Part shown: in pieces, positions 1 through 8,265 of the stretch
Position numbering within the stretch: position 1 is the stretch's first letter
Layout of the letters: each line of letters starts with the position of its first letter
Source of the DNA: Cryobacterium arcticum
GTDB lineage: Bacteria > Actinomycetota > Actinomycetes > Actinomycetales > Microbacteriaceae
DNA length: 64,000 nucleotides
NCBI RefSeq assembly: GCF_001679725.1
Contig: NZ_CP016282.1
Coordinates: forward strand, 3,844,001-3,908,000
Reading direction: 5' to 3'
The notes under the pieces: generated by a model
Databases searched by the model: none
Seen by the model: the letters and a program-made list of their open reading frames with translations, nothing else
Told to the model about the DNA's origin: nothing
Position numbers and translations under genes: made by a program

Positions 1-1991
1 ATGTTGACTGCATCCGGCACATCACTGAAGTACACCGTCGAGACGATCCCGTTGGCCGGGTCCGCCGCCACGTAGTACGAGTCGGCCGTGCCGTCGATGA
101 CACCGACCGACTCACCGGTCACCGCGTCGAGCACCTCGATACCTCGGGACGGAATCGCCCCATAGACGTAACCGCGCACCGGGTCGACGTCGATCGACCG
201 GTTCGACTCGATGAACGGGAACGGGCCCCGCACGATCTGGCCGAACGTGGCATCCGCGATCGACACCACCACCCAATTGCGGTTCTGTTGCCCCACATAA
301 AGCAACTCGTTCGCGTCGTCGATGCCCAGGTCGCGGATATTCTCCGGCAGAGTCATCTGCCGGGTCACCTCGTCGGTGTCCGCATCCAACTCGAAGATCG
401 TCCGGCCGTTCTGGTCACCCAGATACAGGCGGTCCTTCTCCTGCGAGAACGCCGACCCGGCCGGCAGCTTCGCATTGGTCTTGTTCACCGAATCGAGTCC
501 GCCGACGACCGTGTAGTCCACGGATGCGACGGGTTCGCCGGGGTCGGTGGGGTCGGTTCCGGGGTCGGGGTTCGGGTTGCAGCCCAGGCACGGCTGACCG
601 GTTCCGGGGTCGATGACCTGCGGAGCGGTGTCGTCGGTGACGGCCTTGCCCGCGTCGTTCTTCACGATGGTGAGCCCGTCGTAGTACTCGCCGTCGGCGG
701 TGCGGGACTCGTACCGCAGTTCGTCGCCGGAGACGTCGATCAGCTGGTAGAGCTCGATTCCACCGCCGAGCTTCTTCAGCGTGGCGCCGTTCTCGGTCCA
801 CAGGCGCGGGCCGGCACCGGAGTACATCTTGGAGCCCACGACGGAGACGGCGTAGACCGGACCGTCGTAGTTCAGCTCCGCGTTCCAATCGGCGGGGTTG
901 CCTTCCTCGGCGGCCGAGGTGTTGCCGCGGCCGTAGTTGTGGTCGTGGCCCTGCAGCACGAGGTCCACGTTGTTCGCCTCGAACAACGGCACCCACGCCT
1001 CGCGGATGGCGCGGTTGTTGCGTCCCTCGTCGAGGGAGAACACCGGGTGGTGGAAGAAGACCACGGTCCACTTGTTCGGGTTGGTCTCGAGGGTCTCCTT
1101 GAGCCACTGCGTCTGCACGGCCAGGGCGGATGCCTCGGTGACGTTGCTGTTCAGGGAGATGAACCGCACGCCCTGGTAGTCGCTGTAGTACACGGTGCCG
1201 TCCAGCAGCGCCGAGACCTCCGGCGCCGTCGGGCCGTTGTCGGGGTACTCGAACTGCGCCTGCCACTGGCGGGAGAGTTCCTCGCCGCTGTACTCGTGGT
1301 TGCCGGCCGCCGACAGGAAGTTCTGGGTGCCGAAATTGTAGCCGGCCGCGTCGAACACCTCGCCCCACTGGGCGTCGTTGTTGGCGTCGTCGATCAGGTC
1401 ACCGGCCTGCAGCACGATCTTGGCATCCGGTCGGTCGCGGAAGGCGTTGCGGATGACCCGGGACGCGTCGGACTTGATGCCGTTCTGCACGTCGCCGAGG
1501 TAGATGAAGGAGAAGTCCTCCGCGGTTGCGGCGGCGGTGGTGAAGTGCTGCCACTCGCTGAAGTTGGTGCCGTCGCCGACCCGGTACTGGTACTGGGTGG
1601 CCTCGCTCAGGCCGGTGAAGTTGACGGTGTGGAAGGACTCCTCCCAGCCCTCCTCCGTGGTGACCTTCTCGGTGTCGGTGGACTTCACCACGGTGTAGTC
1701 GATTCGGTACGGCTCGGCCGTGGCCACCCGGATCTGGGCCTGCGCGGTGGTGACGTCGGTGCTGGTGCGCCAGGTCACCGCCTGCGAGGTGGCCAGGTCG
1801 GCTGCCGGCGTGAGCACGATCCGGTCGGGGATGCGTGACGGCCCGTGCTGCACGATCGGGGTGACCGTGGCGGCGGATGCGGGTGCGGTAACACCAACGA
1901 TGGGCGCGAGCAGGGCACCCGCCACGGTCGCCACCGTGAGCGCGGCGATCAGGCCGCGCCTCCGGGTGCGCCGGGAGGACGAATTCGCCAT
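1..1991 (-). CDS. Secreted purple acid phosphatase-like metallophosphoesterase with C-terminal beta-propeller-like region (3' end outside window)
   Basis: The gene is read on the minus strand and continues past the left edge, with at least 663 codons here. Start ATG at 1991 has an AGGAAAGG ribosome site about 10 bases upstream. Residues 1-40 form a signal peptide (Arg-rich start, hydrophobic core, cleavage after ASA). A fibronectin-like N-terminal domain follows, then the metallophosphoesterase blocks GDVQNG (~164), AGDLIDD (~199), GNHEY (~230), FFHHP (~315) and GHDHNYGR (~350), which supply the dinuclear metal ligands in this family. After a Pro/Gly/Asp-rich linker near 475, repeated strands such as DRLYLGDQNGRTIFELD and LLYVGQQNRNWVVV resemble a YncE/SMP-30 propeller. 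It is expected to hydrolyse phosphomonoesters outside the cell. It is a paralogue of the next gene, in the same orientation. The C-terminal anchoring mode cannot be seen. Confidence 0.88.
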   Translation of the reverse strand, partial: MANSSSRRTRRRGLIAALTVATVAGALLAPIVGVTAPASAATVTPIVQHGPSRIPDRIVLTPAADLATSQAVTWRTSTDVTTAQAQIRVATAEPYRIDYTVVKSTDTEKVTTEEGWEESFHTVNFTGLSEATQYQYRVGDGTNFSEWQHFTTAAATAEDFSFIYLGDVQNGIKSDASRVIRNAFRDRPDAKIVLQAGDLIDDANNDAQWGEVFDAAGYNFGTQNFLSAAGNHEYSGEELSRQWQAQFEYPDNGPTAPEVSALLDGTVYYSDYQGVRFISLNSNVTEASALAVQTQWLKETLETNPNKWTVVFFHHPVFSLDEGRNNRAIREAWVPLFEANNVDLVLQGHDHNYGRGNTSAAEEGNPADWNAELNYDGPVYAVSVVGSKMYSGAGPRLWTENGATLKKLGGGIELYQLIDVSGDELRYESRTADGEYYDGLTIVKNDAGKAVTDDTAPQVIDPGTGQPCLGCNPNPDPGTDPTDPGEPVASVDYTVVGGLDSVNKTNAKLPAGSAFSQEKDRLYLGDQNGRTIFELDADTDEVTRQMTLPENIRDLGIDDANELLYVGQQNRNWVVVSIADATFGQIVRGPFPFIESNRSIDVDPVRGYVYGAIPSRGIEVLDAVTGESVGVIDGTADSYYVAADPANGIVSTVYFSDVPDAVN

Positions 1992-2062
1992 GGGATGACG
2001 GCCTTTCCTGGAAGAAGTTGTCGAAGGGTGCGTTCGGGTGGGCGCGGCGGCGGCGGGGCCGG

Positions 2063-4330
2063 TCATGCCGTGCCGCCCTGGCGGGCGCCGGTGCGGTTGA
2101 GGCGACGGCCGAACAGGATGGCGCCGATGCCGAGCAGCAGGGCGATCCCCGCCGCGGCGAGCCACAGGCCCAGTGCGACGACGCCCGTGTTGGCCAGGTC
2201 CCGCACGCCGGTGCTCGGGGAACCGAGCGGCAGGACCTTCATGGTCGACTCCGCGGTGACGCCGGATTCCAGGCCGCGCACCACGATGGTGTGCGTGCCG
2301 GCCGGGATGCCGGCGGGGATCCGGCCGGTGAAGGCGAAGTTGCCGGAGGCATCCGCGGTGGGGTACCCGAGGGTGACCGGGTCGGAGTGCAGCTGCACCT
2401 CGAGGTCTTCGTTGGGCTTGAAGCCCGACCCCTTCAGGCTGATCTGACCGCCTGCCGCCACGCCGGTCGCCGAGAGCTCCAGGTCACCGGGGGTGTAGGT
2501 GGGCGTCGGTTGCGGGTTGGTGGTGGGCGATGTGGTCGGTGCCGTTGTGGGCGCCGTTGTGGGCGCCGTCGTTGGCGACGATGTCGGCCCGGCGGTCGGC
2601 CCGGCGGTCGGGCCCGTCGTGGGCTCCGTCGTCGGTTCGGTCGTCGGAGCGGTGGTCGGCACAGCCGTCGGCTCGGCCGTGGGCTCGCTGGTCGGTTCGG
2701 CCGTCGGCCCGGCGGTCGGCTCGGCCGTGGGCTCGCTGGTCGGCACGGCCGTCGGCTCCGGCGTGGGTGCGGTGGTCGGCTCCGGGGTCGGCGGGGCGGT
2801 GGGCTCCGGTGTGGTCGGCGGCGTGGTGGGCGGCGTGGTCGGTTCCGGTGTGGGAACCGCGCCGGGCACGACCGGGGTGGGCCGCTCGGGGGCGTTGACG
2901 GTGCTGCGGGCCGAGCCGGGGCCGGAGTCGCGGCCCACGGTGACATCCGTGACGAGCTTGACGCCGTCATCCGTCTTCGTGATCGAGAAGGCGTCAAAGA
3001 GCTCGCCGGTCACCATGCGGCTCTCCACGTAGATCTCGTCGTTGGTCACGTCGACGGTCTGGTACATCTGGGTGTCGCGGTTCATGCTGCGCAGGTTGGC
3101 GCCGTTGGTGATCCAGTTGTTCGTGGCCAGGTCGTCGGGCACGTACATCTTGGGACCGGCGACGGTCACCATGTAGACCGGGCCGGTCTGGCTGGTCGCC
3201 GCGTCGGCTCCGGCGGGCAGGTTCTGCTCGTTGGCGAACAGGTTGCCGCGGCCGTAGGCGTGGTCGTGGCCTTGCAGCACGAGGTCCACGTTGTGCTTCT
3301 CGAAGATGGGCAGCCAGGCTTCGCGGATGATCTTGTTGTCGCGGCCGGAGGTGACCGAGAACACCGGCTGGTGGAACGAGATGACACTCCACTTGCCCGG
3401 GTTCTCCTCGAGCGCCCTGTCGAGCCATTCGGTCTGGGCGGCCAGGTCGGTGGTGTTGATCTGCGAGCCGTTCAGCGAGATGAAGCGCACACCCTGGTAA
3501 TCGGTGAAGTAGGTGTTCTCGCTGAAGGTGGCCTGGATCTCGGGGGTCTGCGCGGGGCCGTTCTCGGGGAACTCGAACTGCGCCTTCCAGTACTTGGTCA
3601 GCAGCGGACCGGGGTAGTACTCGTGGTTGCCGGGGGTGGCCATCACGTTGAGGTACGCGTTCTCGTAGCCGGCGGCGGAGAACCACTCGCCCCACTCGGC
3701 GTCGGCGACATCCGTGTCGATGAGGTCGCCGAGGTGCACGACGGCCTTGGCGTAGGGGCGGGCCTCGAACGCGGCCCGGAAGGTGCGGGAGGCGTAGGAC
3801 TTGACGTCGTTCTGGGCATCGCCCTGCACGAGGAACGAGAACGGCTGCGGAGTCGTGGACGCCGTGGCGAACTCGAACCACTCGCTCCAGGTGTCGCCGT
3901 CGCCGACCCGGTACAGGTAGCTGGTGGCCTCGGCCAGTCCGGTGAGGGTGGCCGTGTGGTACTTGATCGGGTAGCCCAGATCGGTGGCGAACTCGGTGGT
4001 GCTCACGGCCGAGATCGTGGTCCAACTCGCCACGGGCCCGTCGGTCATGGCCGCGAGCTGCACCTGGGGTGCGGTGACGTCGGTCGAGGTCCGCCAGGAC
4101 ACGTTCTGGGACGAGGCGGGGGTGGTGGTCGGGGTGAGGATGACCCGGTCCGGCACGGCGGTGGCGGTGTAGATGGTGGCGGGCTTCACGGCCGGCGGCG
4201 CCAGGCCGCCCGCCGCGTAGGCGATGCCGCTGCCGAGTGTGGTCAGTGCCAGCGCGGCGATGAGGCCGCCCGCCAGCACGGTGTTGCGCCTTTTCGGTGA
4301 GTTCACCATGCGCGTGAGAACGCCATTCAT
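2063..4330 (-). CDS. Cell-wall-anchored purple acid phosphatase-like metallophosphoesterase with Pro/Thr/Glu stalk and LAXTG sorting signal
   Basis: 755 residues. Start ATG at 4330 has AAGGGG about 11 bases upstream; the internal Met8 is an alternative. A signal peptide ends near residue 39 (AYA-A). Metallophosphoesterase blocks are QGDAQND (~167), LGDLIDTD (~202), GNHEYYPG (~230), SFHQPVFS (~320) and GHDHAYGR (~358). Residues ~490-610 are a low-complexity stalk of PTxEPT/PTAxPT repeats. A beta-sandwich-like domain follows (~615-700). Residues 712-716 read LANTG, followed by a hydrophobic helix and an RR-containing tail, which is the layout of a class E sortase substrate in actinobacteria. 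The enzyme should sit on the wall and release phosphate from organic esters. The sortase is not in this window. The gene lies 71 bases upstream of its paralogue and the two may be cotranscribed. Confidence 0.9.
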   Translation of the reverse strand: MNGVLTRMVNSPKRRNTVLAGGLIAALALTTLGSGIAYAAGGLAPPAVKPATIYTATAVPDRVILTPTTTPASSQNVSWRTSTDVTAPQVQLAAMTDGPVASWTTISAVSTTEFATDLGYPIKYHTATLTGLAEATSYLYRVGDGDTWSEWFEFATASTTPQPFSFLVQGDAQNDVKSYASRTFRAAFEARPYAKAVVHLGDLIDTDVADAEWGEWFSAAGYENAYLNVMATPGNHEYYPGPLLTKYWKAQFEFPENGPAQTPEIQATFSENTYFTDYQGVRFISLNGSQINTTDLAAQTEWLDRALEENPGKWSVISFHQPVFSVTSGRDNKIIREAWLPIFEKHNVDLVLQGHDHAYGRGNLFANEQNLPAGADAATSQTGPVYMVTVAGPKMYVPDDLATNNWITNGANLRSMNRDTQMYQTVDVTNDEIYVESRMVTGELFDAFSITKTDDGVKLVTDVTVGRDSGPGSARSTVNAPERPTPVVPGAVPTPEPTTPPTTPPTTPEPTAPPTPEPTTAPTPEPTAVPTSEPTAEPTAGPTAEPTSEPTAEPTAVPTTAPTTEPTTEPTTGPTAGPTAGPTSSPTTAPTTAPTTAPTTSPTTNPQPTPTYTPGDLELSATGVAAGGQISLKGSGFKPNEDLEVQLHSDPVTLGYPTADASGNFAFTGRIPAGIPAGTHTIVVRGLESGVTAESTMKVLPLGSPSTGVRDLANTGVVALGLWLAAAGIALLLGIGAILFGRRLNRTGARQGGTA

Positions 4331-4708
4331 CCGGGTGGATGCCCCTTAGGTCATGAGACGCGTCGCGTCTGGTCGTGGAAACAGGCCAGAGGGCACACGG
4401 GCCCTCGGCGAGGCCAACTGTAGGAGGCTGTGCAAACACACAGAAAGTGTCGGATGCGCACGTTCAGGAGCTGTTCATACGGCGACGAAATGTTCGTGGG
4501 AGGTCCACCGCGGGGCAAGCCCGGTGCCAGGCGTCGGCTACCGTTCGGGCACCATCCGTTCACCGTCGTCGGTGCAGGCCTGAGTGCACTCTCAGGTCAA
4601 CGACCCTGATGGACAGCCTCCCGTTGTCTGGCTTTCACCTTCGATTCGTACACTCCAGACAGAAGCCGCCTCCGCGTGCTCCAGGTTCGGGTTGAAAGCG
4701 ACGTGTGC
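4331..4708. other. Intergenic region between divergent phosphatase and GT87 genes
   Basis: This stretch of 378 bases has no convincing gene. It contains a perfect six-base inverted repeat, CCTGAG-TGCACT-CTCAGG, at 4579-4596. Near 4624-4654 there is a weak promoter-like pair, TTGTCT and TACACT, with a 19-base spacer facing the glycosyltransferase gene. The function of either element is unproven. Confidence 0.4.
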
Positions 4709-6022
4709 ATGTCTTATTTCGTTGAGCTGGTCGACCACCGGCTGGGCCGGTTACTCACCCCAGCACGTCGCGTGTGGTTGCAGAGCCCGCGCACGCTCCT
4801 CCTCGGCTTCCTCGGCCTGCACACGCTCTTCCTCTTTGCCCTGCTGCCCACGATCCTCACCGGTCGGGTGCTCGGCGACCTCCCCCTGTACCGGGTCTGG
4901 GCGGAGCAGGCCCTGCGCAACGGGGTCTGGCAGGGCATCGACGTGGAATGGGTCTATCCCATCGGCGCGCTCGTGCCCGTGGTGCTGGCGGATGTCGCCG
5001 GCCCGCTGCTCTACCAACTGCTGTGGTTCCTGATGACGATGGCGCTCAACGCCACGGCCGTCGGCATCCTCACCGACTGGGGCCGCAACCGCAATGGGTA
5101 CAAAGCGGCCTGGTTCTGGCTGGCGTTCAGCCTGGTGCTCAGCCCGGTGGGGCTGCTGCGGTTGGAGGGGCTCAGCGCCCCGCTGGTGATCATGGGGCTG
5201 GTTTTACTGGCCCGCCGACCGATGATCGCGGCGGCGCTGCTCACCGTTGCCACCTGGATAAAGGTCTGGCCTGCCGCGGTGTTCCTTGCCGTCGTGGCGG
5301 TCAGCCGCCGCCGGATCACCGTGATCGTCACGGGCGCCGCACTCTCGGCGGGTATCGCCGTGGCCGTCTGGGCGGCGGGCGGGCTGCGGTACCTCACGGG
5401 ATTCGTCACCATGCAGTCCGACCGGGCGCTGCAGCTCGAGGCACCCGTGACGACGCCGTGGGTGTGGCTGGCGGCCATGGGGCAGCACGGCACCACCATC
5501 TACCAGAACCATGCCATAGCCACCCGCGAGGTGAGCGGGCCCGGCACGACCCTCGTGGCCGCGCTCATGACACCCGCGATGTTCCTGGTGATGGCGGCCA
5601 TCTTCGTGCTGCTGCTGCTCGCTCTGCGACGCAGCCGCGACAACGCCCAGCTTGTACTGATGGGCGCACTGGCCCTGGTCAGCACGTTCGTGGTGCTCAA
5701 CAAGGTGGGCTCTCCGCAATACATGCTCTGGATCGCGCCGGTCGTGGCCGTGGGTGTGGCGCACGACTGGGCCAGGTGGCGGGTTCCGGCTTACCTGATG
5801 CTCGGAATCGGTGGGCTGACCACGCTGATCTTCCCCATCTTCTACCTCCCGCTCGTGCACGGTGACGCGGGGGCCCTGCTGCTGCTGACCCTGCGCAACG
5901 GGCTGCTCGTAGTGATGCTCGGCTGGTCGGTGCTGGGGCTGTGGCGCACGGCCAGGGCGGGCTCGCCGGCATCCGTGTCGGTGCGGCAGACCGCCTCATC
6001 ACGCGGCCTGGCGGCCAACTGA
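4709..6022 (+). CDS. GT87-family (DUF2029) polytopic membrane glycosyltransferase
   Basis: 437 residues from the ATG at 4709; an in-frame GTG at 4676 would add 11 residues but has no better ribosome site. About ten hydrophobic segments span the protein, separated by short charged loops (for example around RRPMI and SRRRITV). An N-terminal extracytoplasmic stretch, LPLYRVWAEQAL, and the block VEWVYPIGALVPV match the DUF2029/GT87 family, to which mycobacterial polyprenol-phosphate-mannose-dependent mannosyltransferases belong. The acceptor (lipoglycan or wall glycan) is not deducible. It is monocistronic or transcribed with the phosphatase gene at 6070, 47 bases downstream. Confidence 0.75.
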   Translation: MSYFVELVDHRLGRLLTPARRVWLQSPRTLLLGFLGLHTLFLFALLPTILTGRVLGDLPLYRVWAEQALRNGVWQGIDVEWVYPIGALVPVVLADVAGPLLYQLLWFLMTMALNATAVGILTDWGRNRNGYKAAWFWLAFSLVLSPVGLLRLEGLSAPLVIMGLVLLARRPMIAAALLTVATWIKVWPAAVFLAVVAVSRRRITVIVTGAALSAGIAVAVWAAGGLRYLTGFVTMQSDRALQLEAPVTTPWVWLAAMGQHGTTIYQNHAIATREVSGPGTTLVAALMTPAMFLVMAAIFVLLLLALRRSRDNAQLVLMGALALVSTFVVLNKVGSPQYMLWIAPVVAVGVAHDWARWRVPAYLMLGIGGLTTLIFPIFYLPLVHGDAGALLLLTLRNGLLVVMLGWSVLGLWRTARAGSPASVSVRQTASSRGLAAN

Positions 6023-6069
6023 CACCCCCTCACGCGGGGTGGCCCGGCCGCGCACGGCACAATAGGGGG

Positions 6070-6681
6070 GTGACTGCTACAACGACCTTCGCCCTCGTCC
6101 GCCACGGCCAGACCGATTGGAACGCCGCCGGGCGCATCCAGGGGGCCACGGATGTGCCCCTCAACGACGTGGGCCGGGGCCAGGCGACGGATGCCGTCGC
6201 ACCGCTCTCCGACTACGCCTGGGACTTCGTCGTGTCGTCGCCGCTGTCGCGCGCGGCCGAGACCGCCGACATCATCGCGACCGATCTGGGCCTCGAGGTC
6301 ACCCGCCACCTGCCCGGTCTGGTCGAGCGCAACTACGGTCCGGCCGAGGGACTCTCCGCGGGCCCGAAGCTCGACGCTCTGCGGGTGGACGGCAGCTACG
6401 GCAGCTTCCGCGGGGCCGAGTCCGAGGTGAGCGTGTCGACCCGCGGGCTCGGCGCTCTCCTGCAGCTGGCCGAGGACTACCCGGGCGCCCGCATCATCGT
6501 GGTCTGCCACGGCACCCTGATCCGGCTGAGCCTGTCGGCCGCCCTCGAGGTGGAGATCCCCCCGATCCTGAACGCCGCGATCTCGGTGGTGCAGTTCAGC
6601 CCGGAGGCCGGCTGGACCGCGTCGGTGATCAACAACGAGGCCCTCGAAGACGACGCCCTGGACGCCGTCGCCGCCCTCTAG
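6070..6681 (+). CDS. Histidine phosphatase family protein (phosphoglycerate-mutase-like)
   Basis: 203 residues. The GTG start at 6070 directly follows a run of G residues, and the protein starts at the family's usual N-terminus. The catalytic block LVRHGQTDWN lies at residues 9-18 (phospho-accepting His12), the SSPLSRAAETA arginine block near 60, the acidic general acid region LVERNYGPAEG near 88 and the second histidine in VVCHGTLIRLS near 147. These are the complete active-site set of branch 1 histidine phosphatases, including cobC/GpmB-like enzymes. The substrate is unknown. The gene ends just before a palindrome array. Confidence 0.88.
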   Translation: MTATTTFALVRHGQTDWNAAGRIQGATDVPLNDVGRGQATDAVAPLSDYAWDFVVSSPLSRAAETADIIATDLGLEVTRHLPGLVERNYGPAEGLSAGPKLDALRVDGSYGSFRGAESEVSVSTRGLGALLQLAEDYPGARIIVVCHGTLIRLSLSAALEVEIPPILNAAISVVQFSPEAGWTASVINNEALEDDALDAVAAL

Positions 6682-6690
6682 GCCCACACG

Positions 6691-6985
6691 CTGGTTGAGT
6701 CTGCCGAAACCAGGTGACGTGCGTCGAGAAACCGGCTCACCGGGTCTCGACAAGCTCGACCGACGAAATGGGCGCGACCCACACACACCTCACGAGGCCT
6801 CGACAAGCTCGACCGACGAGACGGCCGCGACCCACACGCTGGTTGAGCTTGTCGAAACCAGGTGACGTGCGTCGAGAGGTCGGCTCACCGGGTCTCGACA
6901 AGCTCGACCGACGAAATGGGCGCGACCCACACACACCTCACCGGGTCTCGACAAGCTCGACCAGCGGGATGGCGCGACCGGCGAC
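6691..6985. repeat. Intergenic array of dispersed imperfect palindromes
   Basis: Two related elements alternate. One is CTGGTTGAGCTTGTCGAAAC followed by CAG. The other is GGTCTCGACAAGCTCGACC, roughly the reverse complement of the first. The first type starts at 6691 and again at 6839, a 148-base spacing. The second type occurs near 6744, 6799, 6892 and 6944. Each can form a short hairpin (CTGGTT...AACCAG). The array fills the gap between two convergent genes. Open frames through it are not genes. Confidence 0.85.
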
Positions 6986-6995
6986 GCCAACCGGG

Positions 6996-8153
6996 TCAGC
7001 GGCGGGTGGAGACCGTGACGGTGAACTTCGCGTTGCGGCCCACCTGGTGGGTCTGCCCGACGATGCGGGTGAGCGCCGGGCGGTAGCCGAGGTGCGTGTT
7101 CCACACCGTCCAGAGCTCGCCGCCGGGGCGCAGCACCCGGGCGGCATCCTCGAAGAGCTTGAGCGCGATGCCCGCGTGCACCGACGACCCGATGTGGAAC
7201 GGCGGGTTGAGCACGATCAGCTCGGCCGACGCATCCGGCTGGGCGTTCAGCGCGTCATCGCGCACGACCCGCACCCGGTCGGCGACGCCGTTGGCCCGCA
7301 TGGTGGCCGTGGCGGATGCGACGGCGGCGGCCGACTGGTCGGTCGCCAGCACCTGCAGGCCGGGACGGCGCAGGGCGAGGGCCGCGGCGAGCACGCCGGT
7401 GCCGCAGCCGAGGTCGATCGCGGTGGTCGCATCCGGCTTCATCCGGTCGACGAAGTCGAGCAGGAACCGGGTGCCGATGTCGATGGTGGTGCCGGCGAAC
7501 GCGGCGCCGTGCGCACAGACGGTGAGGCCGAGGTCTGGGTGCACGACCGACCGCGGCCAGGTCTCCACGGATGCGTCGCCCTGGATCGGCCGGCTGGCCA
7601 CGAGCACCCGGGACTTCTGCCGGGCCGGGGTCACCGTGAGCTCGCCGAAGTGCCGGCGCAGGACCTCGTTCATGGCCACGGTCATGTGCTTGATGCGAGC
7701 GCCGGCCACGAGGGTCACGTCCGGTGCGGCGAAGCGGGCGACGGTACCGGCCAGTTCGTCGAGGGCGGCGAGGCTCCGCGGCAGCTGCAGTAGCACGAGG
7801 CGGGCGCCGGTGAGCAGCTCAGCGCCGAGCGGCAGGTGCCGGTATGCCCCGACGATGCCCACAAGTTCGGGCACCGAACCGGCCAGGTCGGCCGCGTTGA
7901 GATCGAGCGCCGTCTCCCCGGAGAACGCATCCTGGTACACGCGAATGTCCGCCCCGGCGCTCACCTGGGCGGCGGCGGCGAGCGTCAACGCGCCGTAGTG
8001 GTCCTCGAGCACCACCACCTCACCGGGCCCGGCCACGGCCAGCGCCGCGGCGGCCTCGTCGAGGATCAACCGGTCGCCGGCATCGACGGCGAAGAGGTTG
8101 GCGGCCTCCACGTCCGGCCGGCGGCGCAGGCTCTCGAACGGAAACTCAGGCAT
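6996..8153 (-). CDS. RsmC/RlmG-type class I SAM-dependent methyltransferase
   Basis: 385 residues from the ATG at 8153; the longer frame upstream has no homologous look and is low in plausibility. The N-terminal half (~1-190) is a degenerate methyltransferase-like domain, as in RsmC and RlmG. The C-terminal half holds the SAM-binding motif AIDLGCGTGVLA (~250) and the catalytic NPPFHIG block (~325), typical of guanine-N2 methyltransferases of rRNA. The size is close to RlmG (about 380 residues). It probably methylates a guanine of 23S or 16S rRNA. It is divergent from the helicase gene at 8266, with 112 bases between. Confidence 0.82.
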   Translation of the reverse strand: MPEFPFESLRRRPDVEAANLFAVDAGDRLILDEAAAALAVAGPGEVVVLEDHYGALTLAAAAQVSAGADIRVYQDAFSGETALDLNAADLAGSVPELVGIVGAYRHLPLGAELLTGARLVLLQLPRSLAALDELAGTVARFAAPDVTLVAGARIKHMTVAMNEVLRRHFGELTVTPARQKSRVLVASRPIQGDASVETWPRSVVHPDLGLTVCAHGAAFAGTTIDIGTRFLLDFVDRMKPDATTAIDLGCGTGVLAAALALRRPGLQVLATDQSAAAVASATATMRANGVADRVRVVRDDALNAQPDASAELIVLNPPFHIGSSVHAGIALKLFEDAARVLRPGGELWTVWNTHLGYRPALTRIVGQTHQVGRNAKFTVTVSTRR

Positions 8154-8265
8154 CCGCTCAGAATAGCCGTCCGGCGGCCGGGAACTCGCGCGGCTCGGGG
8201 AGGTCGGTGCGGCGTGGGACAATGAGAGACCCCTGTTCACCGAACCGTCACGGACACCGCACCTT

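Noticed and set aside
2018..4300. 760-codon plus-strand frame rich in Arg/Gly
   Set aside because: It is antisense to the wall-anchored phosphatase, whose signal peptide, metal motifs and sorting signal are unmistakable. High GC keeps the opposite frame open.
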